Shown piece by piece: positions 1 to 6,196 of a DNA stretch of 8,470 nt. Origin of the DNA: Sphingomonas sp. UBA4766 (GTDB lineage Bacteria; Pseudomonadota; Alphaproteobacteria; Sphingomonadales; Sphingomonadaceae); contig DHHS01000046.1 in the NCBI GenBank assembly GCA_002403415.1, forward strand, positions 1-8,470, in the 5' to 3' direction. The stretch's first letter is position 1. Every line of letters starts with the position of its first letter. Made by a program: the position numbers and the translations under genes. The notes under the pieces are model-generated. The model was not told the origin of the DNA. It was given only the letters and a program-made list of their open reading frames with translations, and did not search any database.

Positions 1-57
1 CCGATAGCCCAACTCAGCACGAACTGGTTAGGCAGGCCGCATTGGAGGACCGTTGTT

Positions 58-414
58 GTGCCCTGGAGATTGCTTCACGATTGGTATGCCAAGGGCCGGT
101 ATCCCGGCACTGGCCCGCTGATGCCGCTCAGCCTCATCACACTGAACGGGCGACCGGGGACCAGCGAGGAAGAGATCGCCTTTTACGCGCGCGCCGAATT
201 CGACATGCTGGTGGAATGGGCTTCTAACGGATTGTTTGTAATGGCTTTTATTGGCCATGATCGCGATGAACTGACCCTGCTTTGCACCGAATCCGCAGCG
301 GTAATGCGCGACCATGTGATGGCATTGCCCCTCATTGTCGCGGGGCTAGCCGATGCTGATGTCCGCGTTGTTTCGATGCTGAGACTCGCCACACAAACAA
401 CGATTGTCCACTGA
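58..414 (+). CDS. Small muconolactone isomerase-like / YciI-like dimeric alpha-beta barrel protein
   Basis: Encodes 118 residues from a GTG start. GGAGGA at 44-49 lies 8 nt before the GTG, a good ribosome binding site, so I chose this start. The frame is open back to the window edge, and an ATG at 121 would give a 97-residue protein closer to the usual length of muconolactone isomerase, so the start is not certain. Residues 22-110 show the pattern of small ferredoxin-like alpha/beta barrels: a first strand (PLSLITLN), an acidic helix with the aromatic/charged run FYARAEFDMLVEW (42-54), a middle strand, then the typical ending ALPLIVAGLADADV (89-102), close to the LPL-x-x-AGL-x-D consensus of muconolactone delta-isomerase-like proteins. 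True muconolactone isomerases act in the catechol branch of the beta-ketoadipate pathway, but many relatives have no known substrate and no ring-cleavage genes are seen here. Function is therefore family-level only. Confidence 0.55.
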   Translation: MPWRLLHDWYAKGRYPGTGPLMPLSLITLNGRPGTSEEEIAFYARAEFDMLVEWASNGLFVMAFIGHDRDELTLLCTESAAVMRDHVMALPLIVAGLADADVRVVSMLRLATQTTIVH

Positions 415-555
415 TCATGAGGGGCGATTTCAGGCAGGTCGAGCACTGGCAAACCGTCAATCGCATGACCGCGCGCCCGCCACACAAATGATAGATAATT
501 GCGCAAATCGATGGAACAGGATGAGCCAGTGATTTCAAATGCCGGGTCAATGTGA

Positions 556-568
556 TATTGATACAATA
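556..568. promoter_or_regulatory. Short palindrome upstream of the first AraC-type gene
   Basis: The 13-bp sequence TATTGATACAATA is a perfect inverted repeat (TATTG-ATA-CAATA) centred about 26 nt before the ATG at 588. It contains TACAAT, which resembles a -10 box, but I find no well-spaced -35 box. It could be an operator for autoregulation of the downstream regulator. Its size and AT-richness mean it could also arise by chance. Confidence 0.25.
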
Positions 569-587
569 ACAGATGTAGAATGCATGA

Positions 588-1544
588 ATGCACCACATCG
601 ACAACCCATCAATATTGCTTGGAATAGACTTTATTCCTATGGTTAACTCATCCCATAACTCTGCTGGTTCTCATCGGGCCGAGCCGTTTCAGTCAATCCA
701 GTTTTCGGGAGAACCGGAAACGGAGCTGCTCTCACCCTATGAGAGCCGGATTCAGGCGGTCCGCTATGCCGGTACGCGCGGTGCCGACCTGGCCCGGGCC
801 AATGGGCTGTTGGCACATAATGATACATTCATGGTCAATCTCAGCGCGTCGGCGCGCCATCGCGGCCGCATCGGCGACATTCGCTTCGATCGCCCGCTCC
901 AGCGCGGTCAGGTAAGCTTTATTCCGCACAATCACTATATTGATCTCGAATTTCCGAGTGATTTCCGATCGCTCATGTTGTTCATCCCGTCGGTTGATCT
1001 GCAACGGGTGATTGCAGAACTCGGTGTTCACCAGCTTCAGCCGATTATCAGCGAACGTAATGACCGCCTTAGCCAGCTCGCCGCCATGGTGGCGGCGGAA
1101 TTGCGGGCGCCGGGCTTTGCTTCTGATCTGATGACCGATGGTTTGATTCGGGCGATCGGCGCCGCGCTCGTCCAGCGCGAATCCACCCCACACGATCATG
1201 TCGGGGGCCGTATTCACCTGTCGCCCGTGCGCCTGGCCAAGGTGATGGATTACATCGAATCGACGCTCGATCGCGAAATTCACCTGACCGACCTGGCAAC
1301 GATTGCCGGGCTATCGCCCTTTCACTTTTCACGCGTGTTCAAATTGGAAACGGGGGAGACCCCGTATCACTTTGTCGGCATGCGCCGCCTGGAACGGGCC
1401 CGGTTGATGCTGCTCAGCAGCGATATGCCGCTCGCTGAGCTGGCGCTCAGTTGCGGCTTTGCCAGCCAGTCGCATTTCACCGCCGCCTTTTCCAAGGCGA
1501 TGGGCGTATCGCCCGGTCGGTATCGCCGCATGCGCGGTCGCTAG
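588..1544 (+). CDS. AraC-family transcriptional regulator (first of two)
   Basis: A 318-residue DNA-binding regulator. The C-terminal third (about 211-316) is a typical AraC/XylS domain with two helix-turn-helix units: the first near 232-253 (HLTDLATIAGLSPFHFSRVF), the second near 282-303, containing the conserved CGFASQSHFTAAF, followed by the family signature GVSPGRYRR. The N-terminal part (about 40-200) has no motif I can name with confidence. It probably forms the small-molecule-sensing and dimerisation domain typical of regulators of this length. The start is uncertain: neither the ATG at 588 nor the in-frame ATG at 639 (residue 18) has a strong ribosome binding site. It lies 118 bp upstream of, and in the same direction as, the outer-membrane barrel gene, which makes that gene a natural target. 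The effector cannot be read from the sequence. Confidence 0.93.
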   Translation: MHHIDNPSILLGIDFIPMVNSSHNSAGSHRAEPFQSIQFSGEPETELLSPYESRIQAVRYAGTRGADLARANGLLAHNDTFMVNLSASARHRGRIGDIRFDRPLQRGQVSFIPHNHYIDLEFPSDFRSLMLFIPSVDLQRVIAELGVHQLQPIISERNDRLSQLAAMVAAELRAPGFASDLMTDGLIRAIGAALVQRESTPHDHVGGRIHLSPVRLAKVMDYIESTLDREIHLTDLATIAGLSPFHFSRVFKLETGETPYHFVGMRRLERARLMLLSSDMPLAELALSCGFASQSHFTAAFSKAMGVSPGRYRRMRGR

Positions 1545-1545
1545 A

Positions 1546-1569
1546 GCGCCGTCCGGCTCAACTCGGCGC
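1546..1569 (+). terminator. Possible hairpin terminator after the first AraC-type gene
   Basis: GCGCCG (1546-1551) and CGGCGC (1564-1569) form a perfect 6-bp GC stem with a 12-nt loop, starting one base after the TAG stop. No run of T follows, so it is not a standard intrinsic terminator. It may slow or end transcription only partly, or be a chance repeat. Confidence 0.25.
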
Positions 1570-1637
1570 AGCAAGGCAATTTGGCGATAAACTCCAGTGA
1601 GTTCGAAAGCTCGGGCACGGCGTCGAGTCTATTCTGA

Positions 1638-1656
1638 GATCCTCAATAGAAGGATC
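1638..1656 (+). promoter_or_regulatory. Hairpin overlapping the ribosome binding site of the barrel gene
   Basis: GATCCT (1638-1643) pairs perfectly with AGGATC (1651-1656) across a 7-nt loop. The right arm includes the AGGA core of the Shine-Dalgarno sequence AGAAGGA (1648-1654), which sits 8 nt before the ATG at 1663. If folded in the mRNA, the stem would cover the ribosome binding site and lower translation. The Shine-Dalgarno match and its spacing are clear; a regulatory role for the stem is inference. Confidence 0.4.
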
Positions 1657-1662
1657 ATCGTC

Positions 1663-2532
1663 ATGTCCAGTATCTCAAAGCTGCTTGGTCGCAGCGGGGT
1701 CGCGCTCATACTTGTGTCCACTGCCGTCGGCACCGCCATCGCGCAAGACTGACCCCCGCCAGAGGCACCGGCGCCCACCGAATGGTCTCCCTTGCAATCA
1801 AACCGCTTTGGCAGTGAACTTGGCGAAAAATGGATTCCCGTGCCCAATGGCGACAGCGGCGCGCCGCGCCACGGCTGGCTCGCCACCGCTGATGGATTTT
1901 TCACGCGGGAAACGCACCTTGCAGGCGCATACACTGATTCGACCGGGCCCGATGCTTTTGGCGTATTGGGGCGCATCCATTATCCCTTTACCCGCCGACT
2001 TTGGGCGGGACTCGAGCTCCCCTATTTCCAGAGCTCTAGCGGTCGCGGCAATTTCGGTGACATTGTGCTGACCACCCAAGTGATGCTCGCCGAAAAGCGC
2101 AATCTGTCGATCAATGCCGGCGTCGGCTGGCGCTTGCCGACTGGATCAACCGTTCAGGGCAATCAGGTTTTCGCAGCCCAACCACAGCTGAACATCTGGA
2201 CCGATGTTGGCAAGGGCTTTTCGCTGCGCGGGCGCGTAGGATATGAATTCGCAAACCGGGGCGTCGCCGACGCCTTTGTCTTGAACGCCGCCATCGGTCA
2301 AACGGTCACACCACATAGCCGCGCCCCTTTTGGCGATCTGACCTGGTATGTTTCGGCCAATTGGCGCGAGCCCACCACCGGACGCGGACCAACCTTTGTC
2401 AGTATCACGCCGGGGATGCGCACGCACATCGGAAACAACCTGTTCTTCCTAGCCGGTGTCGAATTCCCGGTCGCCAATCGGCCAAGCTTTTTCAAACAAC
2501 GCTATATCTTCCAGCTCGTTCAGGGGTTTTAA
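1663..2532 (+). pseudogene. Outer-membrane beta-barrel protein gene interrupted by an in-frame TGA after the signal peptide
   Basis: From the ATG at 1663, with a good AGAAGGA ribosome binding site, the frame encodes a signal peptide: a basic start with K6 and R10, a hydrophobic core, and cleavage near TAIA-QD at residues 24-29. Codon 30 is TGA (1750-1752). The same frame then continues for 259 sense codons to a TAA at 2530-2532. The downstream part reads as an intact barrel: a proline-rich linker (PPPEAPAPTEW), alternating polar and hydrophobic strands, GNFGDIVL (129-136) and WRLPTGS (156-162), and a C-terminal strand ending YIFQLVQGF with the terminal Phe typical of outer-membrane proteins. 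The GDI-VL and LPTG pattern suggests the MetA-pathway-of-phenol-degradation/transporter group of barrels; this family call is tentative. TGG (Trp) to TGA is the simplest cause. No in-frame ATG occurs after the stop until 2083, and TTG or GTG restarts would lack an export signal. No other decay is visible. Confidence 0.75.
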
Positions 2533-3449
2533 GACTCGCGCGACCGGGTATCACCGCCGCGTTCCCGCGCGCGGCGATACTCGGCAGGCGTCAGGCCGGT
2601 TGCATCGCGGAAGCGGACCGAAAAATAGGCGTGCGAGCCAAAGCCGCACTGGCGGGCAATTTGTGCGATTGGCAGCGACGTCTGCTCCAACAAGTCGCGC
2701 GCGCACGCCAGTCGCTCTTGATGAACATAGGCATAGGGCGGCATACCGGTGGTCTGTTTAAACGCACGCCCGAAATGAAACCGGCTATATCCCGCAACCG
2801 CAGCCATATCGTCTAGCGTAATCCGCTGCTCAAGATTGGCTCTGATAAAATCCCGAACCCGACGAACGACATGCGGCGCGAGCATGACGCGCCGAAATCT
2901 GACAAATTCTCCATCCCAATGCGATGTTGCGGCCAATCGTACCAATAATGCATCGGCATAATGCTGGGCGATGGCCGACCAGTTTGGATCATCGCGCGAA
3001 CTCAAGATCAACTCGAATATATTGGCTGAATAAGGATCGGCGCGTCCAATAGTCTCCGCAAAGCTCACCTTTGACGGATCACGATCAAACGTCGTTGCGA
3101 CAAGATTGGCGAAATAATCCGGTGCAACATAATAATGCGAAAAGCCGACTGGTCCTTCCGTGGTCCAACGATAGCTGCTACCGACCTCGATCGTAGTGAT
3201 CGACCGCGCGCTGACTTCGGCGGTTTTGCGGCCACCAGCGCCCTCTCGCGAAACACGCTTGGCGCCGCCTTCGTGCAGGACAATCAGATGATGGTCGAGC
3301 GGCGGCTGAAGCATCACCGCGTCGGTATTTTGCCATGAGTGGATAAACCCACCGTCCAGAACACTGGGCACGGTCGGCGTTGTGCTGCTGCTCCAATCCC
3401 AGCGCCACCATTCAGCAGGGTTGACGAGTTGAACGCTATCCCGATCCAA
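2529..3449 (-). CDS. AraC-family transcriptional regulator (second of two)
   Basis: A 306-residue regulator with an AraC/XylS domain at about 190-296. HTH 1 is near 211-231 (TLDDMAAVAGYSRFHFGRAF) and HTH 2 near 260-281, with the conserved CGFGSHAYFSVRF, followed by GLTPAEYRR. The N-terminal part (about 1-180) is Trp-rich at the start (WWRWDW) and carries a cupin-like sensor stretch (LDHHLIVLHEGG, 51-62). It is probably effector-binding; the ligand is unknown. The start is TTG at 3449: the frame runs only six more codons upstream to a TAG and contains no ATG or GTG there, and the ribosome binding site is weak. The gene converges on the barrel gene, and the two stops share the palindrome TTAA at 2529-2532. 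With the other AraC gene on the far side, the barrel gene is framed by two regulators of similar size. Confidence 0.92.
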   Translation of the reverse strand: MDRDSVQLVNPAEWWRWDWSSSTTPTVPSVLDGGFIHSWQNTDAVMLQPPLDHHLIVLHEGGAKRVSREGAGGRKTAEVSARSITTIEVGSSYRWTTEGPVGFSHYYVAPDYFANLVATTFDRDPSKVSFAETIGRADPYSANIFELILSSRDDPNWSAIAQHYADALLVRLAATSHWDGEFVRFRRVMLAPHVVRRVRDFIRANLEQRITLDDMAAVAGYSRFHFGRAFKQTTGMPPYAYVHQERLACARDLLEQTSLPIAQIARQCGFGSHAYFSVRFRDATGLTPAEYRRARERGGDTRSRES

Positions 3450-3783
3450 TGAGATGGAAACCCCAACCTAAAAGCCCAGTGAAAATCATCGTGCCGATAT
3501 CCGTTATATCCCCATCCTCGCTAGGGGTTGCGCGAAAATGGCACGCAGAAGCGACGTATTGTTACCATTTTGACGCGAGATTGGGTTATTATCTGTCGCA
3601 TACTGAGGCAGTCTGACGTCATTTCTCACGCAAGCTCGGGCCGCCAATACTGTCGGAACCGCTTACACTGTCCACAGGATTGCAAACGCAGCTTTAGGAT
3701 ATGTATCTGATATACAAATGATTTTTTAAAATGGCATGAAACATGCTGGGAAAGCCCCGTGCCCCTAGGCATACCGCTTCAGC
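3450..3783. other. Intergenic spacer without a convincing gene
   Basis: This stretch separates the start of the second AraC gene from the repeat downstream of the glycosyltransferase gene. It should contain the leftward promoter for the AraC gene, but I cannot place clear -35 and -10 boxes. It is AT-richer than the flanks, notably around 3700-3732. It holds small inverted repeats such as GCATG-AAA-CATGC (3734-3746) and CCGCT-TC-AGCGG (3774-3785). A 60-codon open frame at 3528-3710 (+) has no ribosome binding site or recognisable motif and is not called as a gene. Confidence 0.5.
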
Positions 3784-3837
3784 GGGCGGATCGACAGCTA
3801 AACTTCAAGTTTCTTCCGGACTCGCGTCGATCCGCCC
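3784..3837 (-). terminator. 12-bp perfect inverted repeat, likely 3' end structure of the glycosyltransferase transcript
   Basis: GGGCGGATCGAC (3784-3795) and GTCGATCCGCCC (3826-3837) are exact reverse complements, separated by 30 bp. Inside lies a second small inverted repeat, AAACTTCAAGTTT (3800-3812). The structure begins 12 bp beyond the stop codon of the leftward glycosyltransferase gene, which suggests a transcript-end or RNA-protecting hairpin. Neither side is followed by a T run, so classical intrinsic termination is not supported. It could also be a copy of a dispersed palindromic element. Confidence 0.45.
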
Positions 3838-3849
3838 CACCCGGCCCGT

Positions 3850-5127
3850 TCACCCCGCCGCCAGTGCCGCTGCATAAGCACGATCCGCAGCTCGCCGACT
3901 GGTGCGCGCCCGCAGCGCCGCATGAGCCAATGCCTGCGGGTAAATTTCACCAAACAACCGCTCAAAACTATTGTCCCAACTAAATTGCTGCGCGTGGACG
4001 TGCGCGGCGGCGCCCATCGTGCGTGCGCCCGATGCCCAGACCCGCTCGACATTGCGCGCCATGGCGACAGCATCGTCGACCGGGCCGAGCAGGCCCAGCC
4101 CCTCGGGCACACGGTCGATCATTGCCCCGCTTGCGACACCAACCACCGGCAGCCCCGATGCCTGCGCCTCGACGATCGAGATGCCGAACGTCTCATCCGC
4201 CATGCCCGACACGTAAATGTCCGCAGATGCCAGCGCGCGGGCAATCTGCGCGCGGTCGGTGATGAAGCCGGGAAAGGCGATGGGCAAATCGGCGGCCGCC
4301 GCCATCATATCGGGTCGCCGCTGACCATCGCCGATCAGCACCAGCGCCGCCCCCAGCGCGGGCGGCAAATGCCGGAACATGTCGATCACGGTCTGCGCAC
4401 GCTTTTCGTTATCGAGCCGCCCGGCATAGATCAACAACGGCCCATCGCCCGGCAGGCCAAGTTCGGCGCGATAGCCGGGGTCACGGCGCGCGGGGTGAAA
4501 CTGGCTGATGTCGGCGCCCAGCGGCAGCACGCTCGTCCGCAATATCTTGCGCCGCGCCAGCACCGCACGAATATCCTCCGACAGGGTATAGACCCAGTCG
4601 AATTCGCGGTAAGTCACCTCGGCATAGCCATAAGACAACCATTGGAAGCCGCGACCTATCGTGGTGCCAAACAGCTTTTGCGCCACGCGAAACACATGCG
4701 CATTGGGAAAATCAGTGCTGTAACCCGCGACCAGCGCCGTTTCGCGAAACGCGCGCCGATGGTGGATCGCGGTCCAGGGCAACACCCAAGGACATAGCGA
4801 TTCAACAATCGCCGGGCGATAGCGGGCCAGCAAGTCGCGGACCACGCCGGTGCGCAGGATGAAGCGATAGTGCGGGCTGTTGCGCACTGGATTGGCGCCC
4901 ACCTCTGCCCAGATATGGCGGCCGTTGACTACCAGCTTGTCCTCAGGGCCCGGCACGATCTGGAGCAGAGTATGGGGCGTATGCGCCAGCACATAATCGC
5001 GCTTGGCCATCATATAGGTGCCGACGCCACCACCGCCCGTCGGCGACCAGCTTTGTGTCAGATCGCACAGAACCATGGGCGCCTGCGTGCCTAATTGCGG
5101 CCCCGCCCCGCCCGTGTCCAACAGCAT
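3850..5127 (-). CDS. GT4-type (GT-B fold) glycosyltransferase
   Basis: A 425-residue retaining-type glycosyltransferase of the large glycosyltransferase group 1 (GT4-like) class, expected to move a sugar from a nucleotide donor to a lipid or glycan on the cytoplasmic side. The N-terminal domain (about 18-200) starts with the acceptor-side glycine loop PTGGGGVGTY (29-38). The C-terminal domain (about 225-400) has IYAGRLDNEKR (233-243) with the phosphate-contacting Arg and Lys, then GFITDRAQIARALASADIYV (287-306), and the E-x7-E motif with E312 and E320 in DETFGISIVEAQASGLPVVG. The pattern recalls GDP-mannose-dependent alpha-mannosyltransferases, but donor and acceptor cannot be settled. The ATG at 5127 has AAGGGG close upstream; the ATG at 5076 (residue 18) would match the usual family start. 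The C-terminal tail (about 400-425) is Ala/Arg-rich. It follows grxD after 95 bp, so it may be read from the same operon or from its own promoter. Confidence 0.9.
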   Translation of the reverse strand: MLLDTGGAGPQLGTQAPMVLCDLTQSWSPTGGGGVGTYMMAKRDYVLAHTPHTLLQIVPGPEDKLVVNGRHIWAEVGANPVRNSPHYRFILRTGVVRDLLARYRPAIVESLCPWVLPWTAIHHRRAFRETALVAGYSTDFPNAHVFRVAQKLFGTTIGRGFQWLSYGYAEVTYREFDWVYTLSEDIRAVLARRKILRTSVLPLGADISQFHPARRDPGYRAELGLPGDGPLLIYAGRLDNEKRAQTVIDMFRHLPPALGAALVLIGDGQRRPDMMAAAADLPIAFPGFITDRAQIARALASADIYVSGMADETFGISIVEAQASGLPVVGVASGAMIDRVPEGLGLLGPVDDAVAMARNVERVWASGARTMGAAAHVHAQQFSWDNSFERLFGEIYPQALAHAALRARTSRRAADRAYAAALAAG

Positions 5128-5222
5128 TGGCCCCTTGTTCCTCTCGTTAGAGCCCCGATCTCTTTTCAGCGAAGCCGAAACAGATGCGGCATCGGGCCCA
5201 TTCCACGGACGCCTGACAGGCT

Positions 5223-5555
5223 CTACCGCGCGCCGACCAGCCCATTAGCCTCAAACAATTGCGCCAGCTCGCCCGTCTCAAACATTTCCATCATGATGTC
5301 GGACCCACCGACAAATTCGCCCTTCACATAAAGCTGTGGGATGGTTGGCCAGTCGGAAAACGCCTTGATGCCCTGACGGATTTCCTGATCCTGGAGCACG
5401 TCGACGCTGCCGAAATCGATATTCAGATGCTGGAGGATCGCAACCGCCTTGCTCGAAAAGCCGCACTGCGGGAACAGCGGCGTGCCCTTCATGAACAGGA
5501 GCACGTCGTTGCTGTCGACCAATTCGGCAATGCGGGCGTTGGTGTCTTCGGTCAT
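5223..5555 (-). CDS. grxD: Monothiol glutaredoxin Grx4 (CGFS type)
   Basis: A 110-residue cytoplasmic CGFS glutaredoxin, the usual length for the single-domain class. Such proteins carry and hand on [2Fe-2S] clusters using glutathione, and pair with BolA. Visible features are the glutathione-contacting lysine in FMKGTP (K23), the active site CGFS (31-34) with its single cysteine, WPTIPQLYVKGEFVGG (69-84) including the cis-Pro loop (TIP), and GGSD (83-86), which contacts the glutathione carboxylate. The ATG at 5555 is preceded by AAAGGA at about 8 nt spacing, which overlaps the bolA stop codon, so translation of the two genes is probably coupled. The bolA gene lies 12 bp upstream. Nothing abnormal is visible. 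Confidence 0.97.
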   Translation of the reverse strand: MTEDTNARIAELVDSNDVLLFMKGTPLFPQCGFSSKAVAILQHLNIDFGSVDVLQDQEIRQGIKAFSDWPTIPQLYVKGEFVGGSDIMMEMFETGELAQLFEANGLVGAR

Positions 5556-5567
5556 CTTGTTCGTCCT

Positions 5568-5801
5568 TTAGTCGGGCGTGGCTGTGGTTAGTTGCAGCGC
5601 GTGGAGCGCGCCGCCCATCCGCCCGCCCAGGCTGGCATAAACGGCTTGATGTTGCTTGATCCGGCTCATCCCGGCAAAGCTCGCGCTGGTCACGCGCGCG
5701 GCATAATGATCACCATCGCCCGCCAGATCGGTAATTTCGACCAACGCATCGGGAATGCCAGCGCGGATCAGCCGCTCAATCTCGTCAGCGGGCATCGCCA
5801 C
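5568..5801 (-). CDS. bolA: BolA family protein
   Basis: A 77-residue BolA-like protein of the short class. It probably binds the glutaredoxin encoded just downstream in a [2Fe-2S]-bridged heterocomplex, as shown for BolA/Grx4 pairs elsewhere. The family pattern is clear: an N-terminal helix (EIERLIRAGIPDA, 7-19), LAGDGDHYAARV (26-37), SRIKQHQAVYASLGGRM (46-62), and the final GGALHALQL (63-71), with His67 in the position of the conserved cluster-ligand histidine. The start may be the GTG at 5801 or the ATG at 5795, two codons later; neither has a strong ribosome binding site, consistent with coupling to the upstream gene that ends only 4 bp away. The bolA-grxD order in one operon supports both calls. 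Confidence 0.95.
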   Translation of the reverse strand: MAMPADEIERLIRAGIPDALVEITDLAGDGDHYAARVTSASFAGMSRIKQHQAVYASLGGRMGGALHALQLTTATPD

Positions 5802-5805
5802 CGGA

Positions 5806-6126
5806 TCAGCCCGCGCTTAGCTGACGCTGCGCCTCGGCAGCATGCTCGTCGAGCGCGCGGCGAATGCCGGCTTCGTCAATCTCGACACCGGCGGCGGCCA
5901 GATCACCAAGCAGCTTGCGCACGACATCCGCGTCGCCTGCTTCTTCGAAATCGGCTTGCACGACGGACTTGGCATAGGCGTCGGCGTCATCCGCCGACAG
6001 CTTCATCAGGCCAGCTGCCCAATGCGCGACCAGCTTGTTGCGGCGCGCGGTCACGCGAAAGGCCAGATCTTCCTCGCGCGCGAACTGGGTTTCAAAAGCG
6101 CGTTCACGGTCATCAAAGGTCGTCAT
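5806..6126 (-). CDS. ATP synthase inhibitor subunit zeta (DUF1476 family)
   Basis: A 106-residue, mostly helical and charged protein matching the alphaproteobacterial DUF1476 family, now known from Paracoccus denitrificans as the zeta subunit that blocks ATP hydrolysis by F1Fo-ATPase. The N-terminal stretch MTTFDDRERAFETQFA (1-16) fits the family's inhibitory segment. ARRNKLVAHWAAGL (27-40), DAYAKSVVQADFEEAG (49-64) and VRKLLGDLAAAGV (69-81) match the conserved helical core. The start at 6126 was chosen because the family begins exactly with MTTFDDRE; the frame also runs on upstream to 6276 but that stretch is not family-like and overlaps the previous gene. The stop lies 4 bp before bolA, so the two are co-transcribed. 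In some alphaproteobacteria zeta inhibits only weakly; strength here cannot be judged from sequence. Confidence 0.93.
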   Translation of the reverse strand: MTTFDDRERAFETQFAREEDLAFRVTARRNKLVAHWAAGLMKLSADDADAYAKSVVQADFEEAGDADVVRKLLGDLAAAGVEIDEAGIRRALDEHAAEAQRQLSAG

Positions 6127-6196
6127 GCTATGGGAATCCCCAAAATTGATTGCGGGCAGATAGTGCGCCGACGTCGCCTGCGCAACCGATGCGCCC

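Noticed and set aside
183..596. Long open frame on the minus strand opposite the muconolactone-isomerase-like gene, with a protein-like middle stretch
   Set aside because: It has no recognisable domain and mixed third-position bases, and it overlaps a better-supported gene on the other strand. A decayed gene fragment in 415-590 cannot be excluded.
1750..1795. TGA read as selenocysteine
   Set aside because: Outer-membrane barrels are not known selenoproteins, the residue would lie in a proline-rich linker with no redox role, and the bases just after the TGA do not form a convincing bacterial SECIS hairpin.
3528..3710. 60-codon plus-strand frame in the spacer
   Set aside because: No ribosome binding site, no motif, and a composition (many Arg, Cys, Ile) unlike a real gene in this genome. 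Homology data could change this.
3922..4797. 291-codon open frame on the plus strand
   Set aside because: It is antisense to the glycosyltransferase gene, whose motifs are clear. The Arg/His/Gln-rich product is typical of the opposite strand of GC-rich DNA.
5128..5222. Inverted repeats AGAGCC/GGCTCT and CCCGAT/ATCGGG between the grxD and glycosyltransferase genes
   Set aside because: Six-base arms with wide spacing, no T run, and the two repeats compete for the same bases. Not enough to call a terminator.
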